Below are positions 47,205 through 55,886 of a stretch of 64,000 nucleotides of DNA, one piece after another (the stretch's first letter is position 1; the number at the start of each line of letters is the position of its first letter). The DNA lies in the NCBI RefSeq assembly GCF_013304735.1, contig NZ_JAAITI010000001.1, positions 62,001-126,000 on the forward strand, given 5' to 3'. This stretch comes from Blautia luti. GTDB lineage: Bacteria > Bacillota > Clostridia > Lachnospirales > Lachnospiraceae. The position numbers were made by a program, and so were the translations under genes. The notes under the pieces were generated by a model. That model was not told the DNA's origin. It worked only from the letters and a program-made list of their open reading frames with translations, and made no database searches.

Positions 47205-49064
47205 ATGAGTAAAGATGATTCCACAGGAAAGATTCAATGGGACAGGCTTTTGAAGAAGCTTTCTCCCTATACAGTACAGAAAGGCCTGAGATATCTGAAA
47301 CATTACGGTCTGAAAGAATTCTGGATCAGGCTTCATGAGCGTTTTGAGCCGGAAGAAGTTCCCTACGGACCCTGGTATGAGGCATACAGGCCAACGGAGG
47401 AGAAACTGGAGAAGCAGCGAAAGAGGAAGTTTCGTAACGGTCCGCTGATCAGTATTGTAGTGCCGGCATATCTGACGCCGGAGCGGTTCTTAAGACAGAT
47501 GCTGGATTCCCTGCTTGCCCAGACTTATCAGAACTGGGAACTCTGTCTCGCAAATGGAAGCCCGGAAGATCCGGATATGCAGACCGTGCTGAAATCCTAC
47601 GCAGAGATGGATAAGAGGATCCGCTATGAAGATCTGAAGGAAAATCTGGGCATTGCCGAGAATACCAATGCAGCTTTTGCCATGGCGAAAGGGGATTTTA
47701 TTGCACTTCTGGATCATGATGATCTGCTTGCTCCAAATGCGCTGTATGAGATTGCAATTGCACTGGAGGAACATCCGGAGGCAGATGTGATCTATACAGA
47801 TGAAGACAAGGTCACAACAGATCTGTCCGAGCATTTTCAGCCTCATCTGAAACCGGATTTTAACCTGGATCTCTTAAGATCCAACAATTATATCTGTCAT
47901 TTTCTGGTTGTGAGACGTTCGGTTGTACAGAAAGCCGGAGGTTTCCGCAGAGAATTTGACGGAGCGCAGGACTATGATTTTATTTTCCGCTGTGTGGAAC
48001 AGGCACGTGAGGTCATTCATGTACCGGAGATTCTTTATCACTGGAGAACCCACAAATCATCCACAGCAGATAATCCGGCAAGTAAAATGTATGCTTTCGA
48101 AGCAGGAAAGCGTGCCATTGAGGGAAACCTTGCACGTACCGGAACCCCGGGAACTGTGGAGCATACCCCGGATTTCGGATTTTACCGTGTGAAATATCCG
48201 GTGCAGGGAGAACCGCTGGTGTCTATTATCATCCCCAACCGGGAAGAAAAAGAGACCCTTCAGGCCTGTGTGGAATCTATTTTTGAAAAAACTACCTATA
48301 AGAATTATGAGATCATTATTGTGGAGAACAACAGCAGTTCCGAGGAGATATTCCGTTACTACCGGAAACTTTCCCAAGACCCGAGAATCCGTCTGCTTCG
48401 CTGGAAAAAGGAATTCAATTATTCCGCAATCAATAATTTTGGAGTACGTCATGCGAAAGGAGATTATCTCTTTTTCCTGAATAATGATGTAAAAGTAATC
48501 AATCCGGACTGGCTTTCGGAAATGCTTGGCGTCTGCCAGCGGCCGGAGGTGGGAGCCGTCGGTGCCAAATTAATTTATCCGGACAACACTATCCAGCATG
48601 CGGGATGTGTCATCGGAATGGGCGGCATTGCGGGACATATGTTTGTAAATATGCCGGCGGAACGTACCGGATATCTGCATAAGGCATCCCTTCTGCAGGA
48701 TATGAGCTGTGTGACAGCGGCCTGCATGATGATGAAGAAAAATGTTTTTCTGGAAGCCGGCGGCTTTACAGAAGAACTTGCGGTGGCGTTTAATGATGTG
48801 GATCTCTGCCTGAAGGTGAGAAGTCATGGACATCTGATTGTTTATGATCCGTACGTGAAACTTTACCATTACGAGTCCAAATCCAGAGGAGCAGAGGACA
48901 GTGAGGAAAAAGTCCGCCGCTTCCAGTCGGAAATCGAATATATCCGTTCTCACTGGATGGAGATCCTAAAAAACGGAGATCCGTACTATAACAAAAATCT
49001 TTCTCTGTCAAAATGGAATTATTCCCTGAAGCCTCTTCCGGGAATGGGAAAGAAGAAGGGATGA
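47205..49064 (+). CDS. Double-GT2 glycosyltransferase
   Basis: A 619-residue protein with two GT2 domains: domain A (about 80-330) with ISIVVPAYLTPERFL and LLDHDDL, and domain B (about 340-600) with VSIIIPNREE, FLNNDVK and AFNDVDLCLKV. It is strongly similar to the C-terminal two-thirds of the 815-residue protein at 41758-44205, sharing motifs such as FDGAQDYDF, NYSAINNFG and YHYESKSRG. The accessory N-terminal domain is missing here. It probably adds sugars of the same repeat. A GGAG site precedes the ATG, and it starts a new operon with its own promoter. Confidence 0.9.
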   Translation: MSKDDSTGKIQWDRLLKKLSPYTVQKGLRYLKHYGLKEFWIRLHERFEPEEVPYGPWYEAYRPTEEKLEKQRKRKFRNGPLISIVVPAYLTPERFLRQMLDSLLAQTYQNWELCLANGSPEDPDMQTVLKSYAEMDKRIRYEDLKENLGIAENTNAAFAMAKGDFIALLDHDDLLAPNALYEIAIALEEHPEADVIYTDEDKVTTDLSEHFQPHLKPDFNLDLLRSNNYICHFLVVRRSVVQKAGGFRREFDGAQDYDFIFRCVEQAREVIHVPEILYHWRTHKSSTADNPASKMYAFEAGKRAIEGNLARTGTPGTVEHTPDFGFYRVKYPVQGEPLVSIIIPNREEKETLQACVESIFEKTTYKNYEIIIVENNSSSEEIFRYYRKLSQDPRIRLLRWKKEFNYSAINNFGVRHAKGDYLFFLNNDVKVINPDWLSEMLGVCQRPEVGAVGAKLIYPDNTIQHAGCVIGMGGIAGHMFVNMPAERTGYLHKASLLQDMSCVTAACMMMKKNVFLEAGGFTEELAVAFNDVDLCLKVRSHGHLIVYDPYVKLYHYESKSRGAEDSEEKVRRFQSEIEYIRSHWMEILKNGDPYYNKNLSLSKWNYSLKPLPGMGKKKG

Positions 49065-49068
49065 ACCA

Positions 49069-50025
49069 ATGCAGGAAGTATCAGTAGTCATACCGAATTT
49101 TAACGGAATGGCATATCTGGATGGCGTACTCTCAAGCCTTGAGAGGCAGACCATCCGCAATTTTGAAGTTATACTGGTGGACAATGGCTCCACAGATGGC
49201 AGCTGTGCTTTTGTTTCCGCGGAATATCCGTGGGTTCACATGATCCAGCTTCCGGAAAACTACGGATTCAGCAGAGCTGTGAATGAGGGAATTCATGCGG
49301 CACGTTCACCGTATGTTCTGCTTTTGAATAATGATACGGAAGCAGAACCGGATTTTCTGGAAGAAATGGTAGCGGCTCTCAGAAGACATAAAAAAGCTTT
49401 TTCCTGCCAGGCAAAAATGATCCAGCTTCACGACCATGACAAGATGGATGATGCGGGTAATTATTATTGTGCGCTGGGATGGGCGTTTGCCAGAGGAAAA
49501 GACAAGGACATTAACCATTACGATAAAGAGCAGAAGATTTTTTCCGCCTGTGCGGGAGCTGCCATTTACAGAAAAAAAATCATCGACCGGATCGGGGATT
49601 TTGATGAAGAGCATTTTGCCTATCTGGAGGATCTGGATATCGGATACCGCGCCCGGATTTTTGGGTACCAGAACTGGTATGCTCCAAAAGCGAAAGTTTA
49701 TCATGTGGGAAGCGGAACGAGCGGTTCCAGATACAATCAGTTTAAGATCCGGTATTCGTCCAGAAATAATATTTACCTTATTTACAAGAACATGCCGTTC
49801 CTTCAGATCATACTGAATCTTCCGCTTCTGATTGTCGGATTTGGGGCAAAAATTCTGTTCTTTGCGTCAAAAGGTTTTGGACGGGAGTATCTGGCGGGAA
49901 TCAAAAATGGTTTCCAGATCAGCCGAAAAGGAAAAAAAGTGAAGTTTTCCATGAGAAATTTTCCACGTTATATCCAGCTTCAGATTGAGCTCTGGATCAA
50001 CATTTTTAGGCGTTTTGCCGGTTAA
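49069..50025 (+). CDS. GT2 glycosyltransferase (WbbL-type rhamnosyltransferase-like)
   Basis: A 318-residue GT2 enzyme: VSVVIPNFNGMAYL at the N-terminus, VDNGSTDGS, LLNNDTE and an acceptor/base segment FAYLEDLDIGYRA near 185. A C-terminal hydrophobic segment (about 240-262) may contact the membrane. The layout matches the WbbL/RfbF group that transfers rhamnose. It follows the double-GT2 gene after four bases. Confidence 0.87.
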   Translation: MQEVSVVIPNFNGMAYLDGVLSSLERQTIRNFEVILVDNGSTDGSCAFVSAEYPWVHMIQLPENYGFSRAVNEGIHAARSPYVLLLNNDTEAEPDFLEEMVAALRRHKKAFSCQAKMIQLHDHDKMDDAGNYYCALGWAFARGKDKDINHYDKEQKIFSACAGAAIYRKKIIDRIGDFDEEHFAYLEDLDIGYRARIFGYQNWYAPKAKVYHVGSGTSGSRYNQFKIRYSSRNNIYLIYKNMPFLQIILNLPLLIVGFGAKILFFASKGFGREYLAGIKNGFQISRKGKKVKFSMRNFPRYIQLQIELWINIFRRFAG

Positions 50026-50133
50026 AACACCATATTTTCACAGAAATTTTATATTTCAGAGGGAAGATTTTGTTGCTTTTGGGATTCATCTATTATAAGA
50101 TAAAGGCAATGAACTTAAATGAGGTGGCGGAAA

Positions 50134-51537
50134 TTGATTAAAGATAACCAGAAAAATTTCAGTCGTCTCCATATGCTGATCGATGTATTTGTGATTGCGG
50201 CCTCCTATGCGCTGGCATGGCTGATCCGTTTTCAGGGAATTTTTGAGCATTCTGCGGTTCAGTCCAAGACTGTCCAGGAATATATGTTCATGCTGATTTT
50301 TATTATTCCGGGCTACGTGCTTCTTTACCAGGCTTTTGATCTTTATACACCGATGCGAATGCAGGGGCGTCGTCTCGTGCTTGCCGGAATTGTGAAGGCA
50401 AACGCGTTAGGGCTCCTTATCATCATGTTTGCACTTTATAATTTTAAAGAGTTGGATTATTCCCGTCTTACACTGGTTTCTTTCTGTGTGATCAACATTG
50501 TTCTGGAATGGTGTGTGCGTATGTTCATATTCTACATTCTCCGGGACATGCGAAAAAAGGGAATGAATCAGAAGCAGGTGCTGCTGGTAGGATACAGCCG
50601 CGCTGCCGAGGAATATGTAGACAGGATCCTGCAGAATCCGCAATGGGGATACGTGATCAGGGGTATACTGGATGACAATGTGCCGGCAGGCACTACCTAC
50701 AAAGGGGTTAAGGTAATCGGCAGAATCGCCAATCTTATGATCATCCTTCCATCCAGCCGTCTGGATGAGATAGCCATTACCCTGGGCTTAAGTGAGTATT
50801 ATCGTCTGGAAGAGATCGTTGCACTCTGTGAGAAATCCGGTGTGCACACGAAATTTATTCCGGATTATAATAATATTATTCCGACCAAACCATATACAGA
50901 AGATATTCTCGGGCTTCCGGTGATCAATATCCGGTACGTGCCGCTGAGTAACACGTTTAATGCACTGATAAAAAGGACGATGGATATTATCGGTTCTTCG
51001 ATTGCGATCATTGCTTCATCACCGGTGATGCTGATTCTGTGCATTCTGATCAAGCTTACCTCTCCAGGACCGCTGATCTATAAACAGGAACGTGTCGGAC
51101 TGCATAATCAGACTTTCCGAATGTATAAATTCCGTTCCATGGAAATTCAGAAGGAGTCTGAAGAAAAAAAAGCATGGACTGTAAAAAACGATCCAAGAGT
51201 TACCGGTATCGGGAAGTTCATGCGTCATACCAGTCTTGATGAACTTCCACAGCTTTTTAACATCCTGAAAGGGGAAATGAGTCTTGTGGGGCCAAGACCG
51301 GAGCGGCCGTTTTTTGTAGAAAAGTTTCGGGAGGAAATACCACGGTATATGGTAAAACATCAGGTGCGTCCGGGCCTTACCGGATGGGCACAGGTAAATG
51401 GTTACCGTGGTGACACTTCTATCAGGAAGAGGATCGAATGTGATCTGTACTATATCGAAAACTGGTCTGTAGGATTCGATATCAAGATCATGTTCCTCAC
51501 CATATTCAAGGGCTTTATCAACAAGAATGCATACTAA
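50134..51537 (+). CDS. Priming undecaprenyl-phosphate sugar phosphotransferase (WbaP/CpsE-like)
   Basis: This 467-residue polyisoprenyl-phosphate hexose-1-phosphate transferase starts glycan assembly on undecaprenyl phosphate. It has about four N-terminal membrane helices, a CoA-binding-like middle domain (LLVGYSRAAEEYVDRIL) and a C-terminal catalytic domain (about 270-467) with GPLIYKQERVG, FRSM, TSLDELPQL and VGPRPERP. TTG at 50134 is chosen because GAGGTGG lies six bases upstream and the product begins MIKDNQKNF as in relatives. An in-frame ATG at 50119 overlaps that site. Confidence 0.92.
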   Translation: MIKDNQKNFSRLHMLIDVFVIAASYALAWLIRFQGIFEHSAVQSKTVQEYMFMLIFIIPGYVLLYQAFDLYTPMRMQGRRLVLAGIVKANALGLLIIMFALYNFKELDYSRLTLVSFCVINIVLEWCVRMFIFYILRDMRKKGMNQKQVLLVGYSRAAEEYVDRILQNPQWGYVIRGILDDNVPAGTTYKGVKVIGRIANLMIILPSSRLDEIAITLGLSEYYRLEEIVALCEKSGVHTKFIPDYNNIIPTKPYTEDILGLPVINIRYVPLSNTFNALIKRTMDIIGSSIAIIASSPVMLILCILIKLTSPGPLIYKQERVGLHNQTFRMYKFRSMEIQKESEEKKAWTVKNDPRVTGIGKFMRHTSLDELPQLFNILKGEMSLVGPRPERPFFVEKFREEIPRYMVKHQVRPGLTGWAQVNGYRGDTSIRKRIECDLYYIENWSVGFDIKIMFLTIFKGFINKNAY

Positions 51538-51555
51538 AAAGGGGAAAAGGAAAAG

Positions 51556-52932
51556 ATGTCAAAACCTCGGAAAAAAAGGAAAAAAGTTCTGTTTATCCTG
51601 GAAATTATCGTACTGCTCCTGTTTATAGGCGGTCTGTACGTTTATGGACAGATTTCAGCCAAACTGGATAAGATTGATATTCAGGAGACAGATCTTCAGG
51701 AGCAGGATATCGTAACCAATGATCAGGCACCGCAGATGACAGGATATACCACATATGCACTGTTCGGACTGGATCACAGAAGCAAAAATGAGAAGCTGAA
51801 TACAGAGAACAGTGATACCATCATCATTGCGAGTATCAACAATGACACAAAAGCAGTCAAGCTTGTGTCTGTCTATCGAGATACACTTCTGAATGTGAAA
51901 GATGATACCTATTCCAAAGCAAACGCAGCCTATGCGCTGGGCGGCCCGACACAGGCTGTCAATATGCTGAATACCAATCTGGATCTGAATATTACAGATT
52001 ATGTGTCAATTGACTTCGACGCTCTGGTAACGGTAATAGACTGTCTTGGAGGTCTGGATATCCCGCTGTCCTATGCAGAGATTGTGCATATGAATAACTA
52101 CTGTGTGGAAACTTCTGAAGAGACAGGCAAGAGTTACACCCCTGTTGAACTGCCGGATCCGAAACCGGAAGATCAGGAAGCAATTGTGGGAACTTACCAT
52201 CTGAATGGTGTACAGGCTACTTCTTACTGCCGTATCCGTTATACCGCAAGTCTGGATATGGGACGTACAGAAAGACAGAGAAGAGTAATCCAGATGATTG
52301 TAGATAAGGCAAAAAAAGCCGGACTTTCCACAATCTTTGATATTATGGATCAGGTATTCCCGATGGTTAAGACTTCTGTTTCCAAAACAGAAATCCTGAA
52401 AATGATTCCGGCAATGATCGGATATGGAATCGATGAAACCACAGGATTCCCGCAGGATTACAAATTTTCTACGGTTAAGGGCAGTGTTATTGTACCGACA
52501 ACTTTGGAATCCAATGTTCTCAAAATGCACCAGTTCCTGTATGGAAATACAAATTATACACCGACAGAAGATGTACTGAACAAGAGTGCACAGATTACCA
52601 CAATAGCAGGTGGCGGTGAGGCACAGAGTACATCTCCGGCAGCAACGGAGGCTCCGAGTGCCACAACGGATGATTCCTATACATGGCAGGGGGATACGGA
52701 TACTTCATATTCCTATGATTATAGCAGTGACGACAGTGATTATAGCGACAATACGGATTACAGCGGCGGTGATAATACCGATTACTCCGGTGGTGGGGAC
52801 GACACAGACTATTCCGGCGGTGGAGACGACACAGACTATTCCGGCGGTGGAGATGATGCTGGAAGTGATTATTCCGCAGAAGATTCCGGTGGCGATTCCG
52901 GCGGCGGTGAGGATCTTTCAGACGGAGAATAA
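51556..52932 (+). CDS. LytR-CpsA-Psr (LCP) family glycopolymer-wall ligase
   Basis: A 458-residue LCP protein with a basic N-terminus, one membrane helix (about 9-29) and an extracellular LCP domain (about 65-330) with NSDTIIIASI, VSVYRDTLL and YCRIRYTASLDMGRTERQRR, whose arginines bind the polyprenyl pyrophosphate. LCP enzymes move finished glycopolymers from the lipid carrier to peptidoglycan. The last 100 residues are a Ser/Asp/Tyr/Gly tail with TDYSGGGDD repeats, unusual for the family. The tail could be a wall-spanning or glycosylated region. A terminator follows. Confidence 0.92.
   Translation: MSKPRKKRKKVLFILEIIVLLLFIGGLYVYGQISAKLDKIDIQETDLQEQDIVTNDQAPQMTGYTTYALFGLDHRSKNEKLNTENSDTIIIASINNDTKAVKLVSVYRDTLLNVKDDTYSKANAAYALGGPTQAVNMLNTNLDLNITDYVSIDFDALVTVIDCLGGLDIPLSYAEIVHMNNYCVETSEETGKSYTPVELPDPKPEDQEAIVGTYHLNGVQATSYCRIRYTASLDMGRTERQRRVIQMIVDKAKKAGLSTIFDIMDQVFPMVKTSVSKTEILKMIPAMIGYGIDETTGFPQDYKFSTVKGSVIVPTTLESNVLKMHQFLYGNTNYTPTEDVLNKSAQITTIAGGGEAQSTSPAATEAPSATTDDSYTWQGDTDTSYSYDYSSDDSDYSDNTDYSGGDNTDYSGGGDDTDYSGGGDDTDYSGGGDDAGSDYSAEDSGGDSGGGEDLSDGE
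52747..52851 (+). repeat. Tandem 27-base repeat in the LCP tail (TDYSGGG)
   Basis: Two identical 27-base copies (52798-52824 and 52825-52851) encode DDTDYSGGG, preceded by two diverged copies. All are in frame, consistent with recent slippage. Confidence 0.85.
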
Positions 52933-52954
52933 AAAAGAAATAATCAATTAGAAG

Positions 52955-52984
52955 AAGGACCATCCAGTAACGGGTGGTCCTTTC
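52955..52984 (+). terminator. Hairpin terminator after the LCP gene
   Basis: AGGACCATCC pairs with GGGTGGTCCT across a short loop with a brief T run. The following gene starts 17 bases later, so read-through is likely partial. Confidence 0.65.
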
Positions 52985-53000
52985 TGGACAGGAGAAAATT

Positions 53001-53930
53001 ATGAATACAGTGAAAACAGATGTAATCATTCCGGCATACCGTCCGGGGGAGGAATTTGAGAAACTTCTGGAACGTCTCAGTGCTCAGAAATATCCGGTTA
53101 ACAGAATTATTGTTATGAATACAGAAGAAAAATTCTGGAAAAAAACATGGGAGGAAAAATATCCTCTTGTGGAAGTGCATCATCTTACAAAGGAAGAGTT
53201 TGATCACGGGGCAACAAGAAGACGGGGCGCAGAGCTGTCCGATGCAGAAATTCTGGTTTTTATGACACAGGATGCCCTGCCGGCAGACAGGAAACTGATC
53301 GGCAGTCTTGTTACAGCGATACAGGAAAATGAGAAGGTCGGTGCTGCCTATGCCAGACAGCTTCCAAAAAGTGATTGTGGTTTCCTGGAAAAATATACCC
53401 GTTCTTTTAATTATCCGTCAGAGTCCTGCCTGAAAACAGAGAAGGATCTGGCAACACGGGGAATTAAAACCTATTTCTGTTCCAATGTCTGTGCTGCCTA
53501 TGATCACAAAATTTATAACGAAATCGGTGGATTTCCGGAACATGCGATTTTTAATGAAGATATGATTTATGCAGGATGGATGGTAAAAAAAGGATACGGA
53601 GTTGCCTATGTGGCAGAGGCAAGAGTTTACCATTCCCATAATTACAGCTGCGCGCAGCAGTTTCACAGAAATTTTGACCTTGGTGTTTCCCAGGCGGAGC
53701 ATCCGGAGATATTTGAGGGAGTTCCATCTGAAGGGGAGGGAATCCGGCTGGTGAAAAAAAGTATGGCATATCTGACAAAAACAGGACACATCTGGATGAT
53801 ACCGGGACTGTTTTTTCAGAGCGCTTCCAAATATGCGGGATATTTTCTCGGAAAGCGATATAAAAAACTTCCTGAAAAGCTGATTCTATCCTGCACCATG
53901 AGTCCGGAATACTGGAAGAAAAAGAAATAA
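53001..53930 (+). CDS. GT2 rhamnosyltransferase-like protein (RfbF type)
   Basis: A 309-residue GT2 enzyme. TDVIIPAYRPG begins the nucleotide-binding domain. EFDHGATRRRGAELSDAEILVFMTQDALP carries the donor and metal site (the TQDA position replaces DxD), and HAIFNEDMIYAGWMVKKG is the acceptor region. The pattern FDHGxTR is typical of rhamnosyltransferases of the RfbF/RgpB group. The ATG at 53001 follows ACAGGAG. It is the last gene of the polysaccharide region and agrees with rfbC in pointing to rhamnose. Confidence 0.86.
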   Translation: MNTVKTDVIIPAYRPGEEFEKLLERLSAQKYPVNRIIVMNTEEKFWKKTWEEKYPLVEVHHLTKEEFDHGATRRRGAELSDAEILVFMTQDALPADRKLIGSLVTAIQENEKVGAAYARQLPKSDCGFLEKYTRSFNYPSESCLKTEKDLATRGIKTYFCSNVCAAYDHKIYNEIGGFPEHAIFNEDMIYAGWMVKKGYGVAYVAEARVYHSHNYSCAQQFHRNFDLGVSQAEHPEIFEGVPSEGEGIRLVKKSMAYLTKTGHIWMIPGLFFQSASKYAGYFLGKRYKKLPEKLILSCTMSPEYWKKKK

Positions 53931-53971
53931 ACAAACCGGATCAGAGGGTCACTCTTTTTTAAAAGATATAT

Positions 53972-54004
53972 CACAGTTTGAACACAATTGCCTGTTAAAC
54001 TGTG
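53972..54004. promoter_or_regulatory. Inverted repeat upstream of htrA, possible operator
   Basis: CACAGTTT (53972-53979) is mirrored by AAACTGTG (53997-54004) across 17 bases, 51 bases before the htrA start. There is no T tract, so it is not a terminator. The spacing suits a dimeric regulator, but none is encoded nearby. Confidence 0.45.
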
Positions 54005-54054
54005 TCTTATAAAGCGATGGCAGAAGAAAAAATAAAGAAGGGAGCACCAGAATC

Positions 54055-55755
54055 ATGAGTGAAGAAAACAGATGGGGTGAAAACCTGCCGGAAACAGGCG
54101 GCAACGCTCCTAAAGAGGGTAATGCTCTGAATACTTATGGAAATACAGACACTGGCAGTGCAACAGGCAGTGGCATGGATCATATAGAGACCGTACAGGA
54201 AGAGAAAACAGATTCTGACAGAAGAACATCTGAAGTGAATTTCACAATGGAAAAACCACTGACACATCCATATTCAGCAGGCAGACGGATGCAGGAGGGC
54301 AATGCCGGAAACACACAGAATGGCGGTATGGCTCAGGAAAAACCGAAATACGGACATTATGAAGTGCATCAGCCTCAGGCAGGAAATTATGCAGGAGGAA
54401 GCATACCGCCCAAGAAACCACAAAAACCCAGAACATCCGGTGGAAATGGGAATAACGGTTTTGGCAAAAAAGCAGCGACAGCAGTGGCTCTGGCTGTGAT
54501 TTTCGGACTGGTTGCGGGTGCAGTATTCCAGGGAGTGAATATTGCAGCTGATAAATTCATAAAAGATGGCAGCAGTACACAGATTGAAAAAACAGAAACC
54601 ATTGACGGAACAGACAACAGCAGTGCAGATAATAGTTCCACAGATTCCAGCGTACAGGATATTGTGGCAGAAAGCGGTACGGTAGCAGGCGTTGCACAGG
54701 CAACGATGCCATCTATTGTGGCAATTACTTCCGTCAGTGTTCAGGAGATCCCGAGCTTTTTCGGATATGGAACACGTCAGTATCAGAGTGCGGGAAGCGG
54801 ATCCGGAATCATTGTAGGTGAAAATGACAGTGAGCTTCTGATTGCAACCAACAATCACGTAGTATCCGGTGCAACAACACTTACCGTATGTTTCGCGGAT
54901 GGTGATGTTGTCGGTGCGGAAGAAGAAACACAGGCAATGGCCAGTGGTGACAGTTCCGGAAACGATGTGGATGTTGATAATGCGGTTTCAGCCAAGATCA
55001 AAGGTACCGATGAAGAAAATGACCTGGCAGTGATCGCAGTGGAGAAATCAGACATTCCGGAAGCAACTATGAGTAAGATCAAGATTGCACAGCTTGGAAG
55101 CTCCGATGATCTGGTTGTAGGAGAGCAGGTAGTTGCGATTGGTAATGCACTTGGATATGGTCAGTCTGTAACTTCCGGATGGGTAAGTGCCCTGAACCGC
55201 AGCATCAGTACAGAAGAAGGAGAGACATCCGGACTCATTCAGACAGATGCGGCAATCAATCCAGGAAACAGTGGCGGCGCACTTCTTAATATGAAGGGTG
55301 AAGTAATTGGAATTAATGCTGCCAAATATGCGGACAGCCAGGTAGAAGGCATGGGATATGCGATTCCGATTTCCAAGGCAGAGCCAATTCTGGAGGAGCT
55401 GATGAACCGCCAGACACGTGATAAGGTGGAGGATTCTTCCAAGGTTGGTTATCTGGGAATTAAGGCGGCTGATCTTACAACAGAAGCGATCCAGATGTAT
55501 AATATGCCGGCAGGTGCTTTCCTTACACAGGTAACAGAAGGCGGTGCGGCCGACAATGCCGGAATAAAAAAAGGCGATATTATCGTGAAGCTGGATGGAC
55601 AGAAAGTAAGTGGCAAGGATGACCTGGTAAGCAAGCTTCAGTATTACGAGTCCGGAGAAACCATTGAAGTGGTAATTGCCAGAGCAGAAAGCGGAGAATA
55701 TAAGGAACAGACCGTGGAAGTTACACTGGGAAGCAAGCCATCTTCTGATAACTAG
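54055..55755 (+). CDS. htrA: HtrA/DegP-type membrane-anchored serine protease
   Basis: A 566-residue S1C protease for quality control of exported proteins. A disordered cytoplasmic N-terminus of about 135 residues precedes a membrane helix (about 139-160). An extracellular trypsin-like domain has the triad H268 (NNHVVSG), D323 (DLAVIAV) and S406 (GNSGGAL), followed by a PDZ domain (about 460-555). The cytoplasmic segment is long compared with Bacillus HtrA. A Ser/Thr/Asp linker separates helix and protease. Monocistronic: operator-like repeat upstream, terminator downstream. Confidence 0.95.
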   Translation: MSEENRWGENLPETGGNAPKEGNALNTYGNTDTGSATGSGMDHIETVQEEKTDSDRRTSEVNFTMEKPLTHPYSAGRRMQEGNAGNTQNGGMAQEKPKYGHYEVHQPQAGNYAGGSIPPKKPQKPRTSGGNGNNGFGKKAATAVALAVIFGLVAGAVFQGVNIAADKFIKDGSSTQIEKTETIDGTDNSSADNSSTDSSVQDIVAESGTVAGVAQATMPSIVAITSVSVQEIPSFFGYGTRQYQSAGSGSGIIVGENDSELLIATNNHVVSGATTLTVCFADGDVVGAEEETQAMASGDSSGNDVDVDNAVSAKIKGTDEENDLAVIAVEKSDIPEATMSKIKIAQLGSSDDLVVGEQVVAIGNALGYGQSVTSGWVSALNRSISTEEGETSGLIQTDAAINPGNSGGALLNMKGEVIGINAAKYADSQVEGMGYAIPISKAEPILEELMNRQTRDKVEDSSKVGYLGIKAADLTTEAIQMYNMPAGAFLTQVTEGGAADNAGIKKGDIIVKLDGQKVSGKDDLVSKLQYYESGETIEVVIARAESGEYKEQTVEVTLGSKPSSDN

Positions 55756-55780
55756 AAGAAAACAGCGAATAGAATTTATA

Positions 55781-55815
55781 CAGGGAGCTGCAGGAAAATG
55801 CAGCTCCCTGGTTTT
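55781..55815 (+). terminator. Rho-independent terminator after htrA
   Basis: CAGGGAGCTGC pairs perfectly with GCAGCTCCCTG around an 8-base loop, followed by GTTTT. Confidence 0.85.
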
Positions 55816-55828
55816 ATAAAAAGTTAAT

Positions 55829-55856
55829 TTGATACCTGAGGATTATGTGCTATAAT
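55829..55856 (+). promoter_or_regulatory. Promoter of the clpX-like gene
   Basis: TTGATA (55829-55834), a 16-base spacer and a perfect TATAAT (55851-55856) with extended TGC. The start codon follows 31 bases later. Confidence 0.68.
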
Positions 55857-55886
55857 ATGCATAATAAAAACGAGAAAGGAAACGTT

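Noticed and set aside
52595-53029. Histidine/arginine-rich minus-strand frame over the LCP tail
   Set aside because: It is the complement of the TDYSGGG repeat; repeats keep several frames open by chance.
53935-53965. Terminator after the last glycosyltransferase gene
   Set aside because: AGAG and CTCT before a T run give only a four-base stem.
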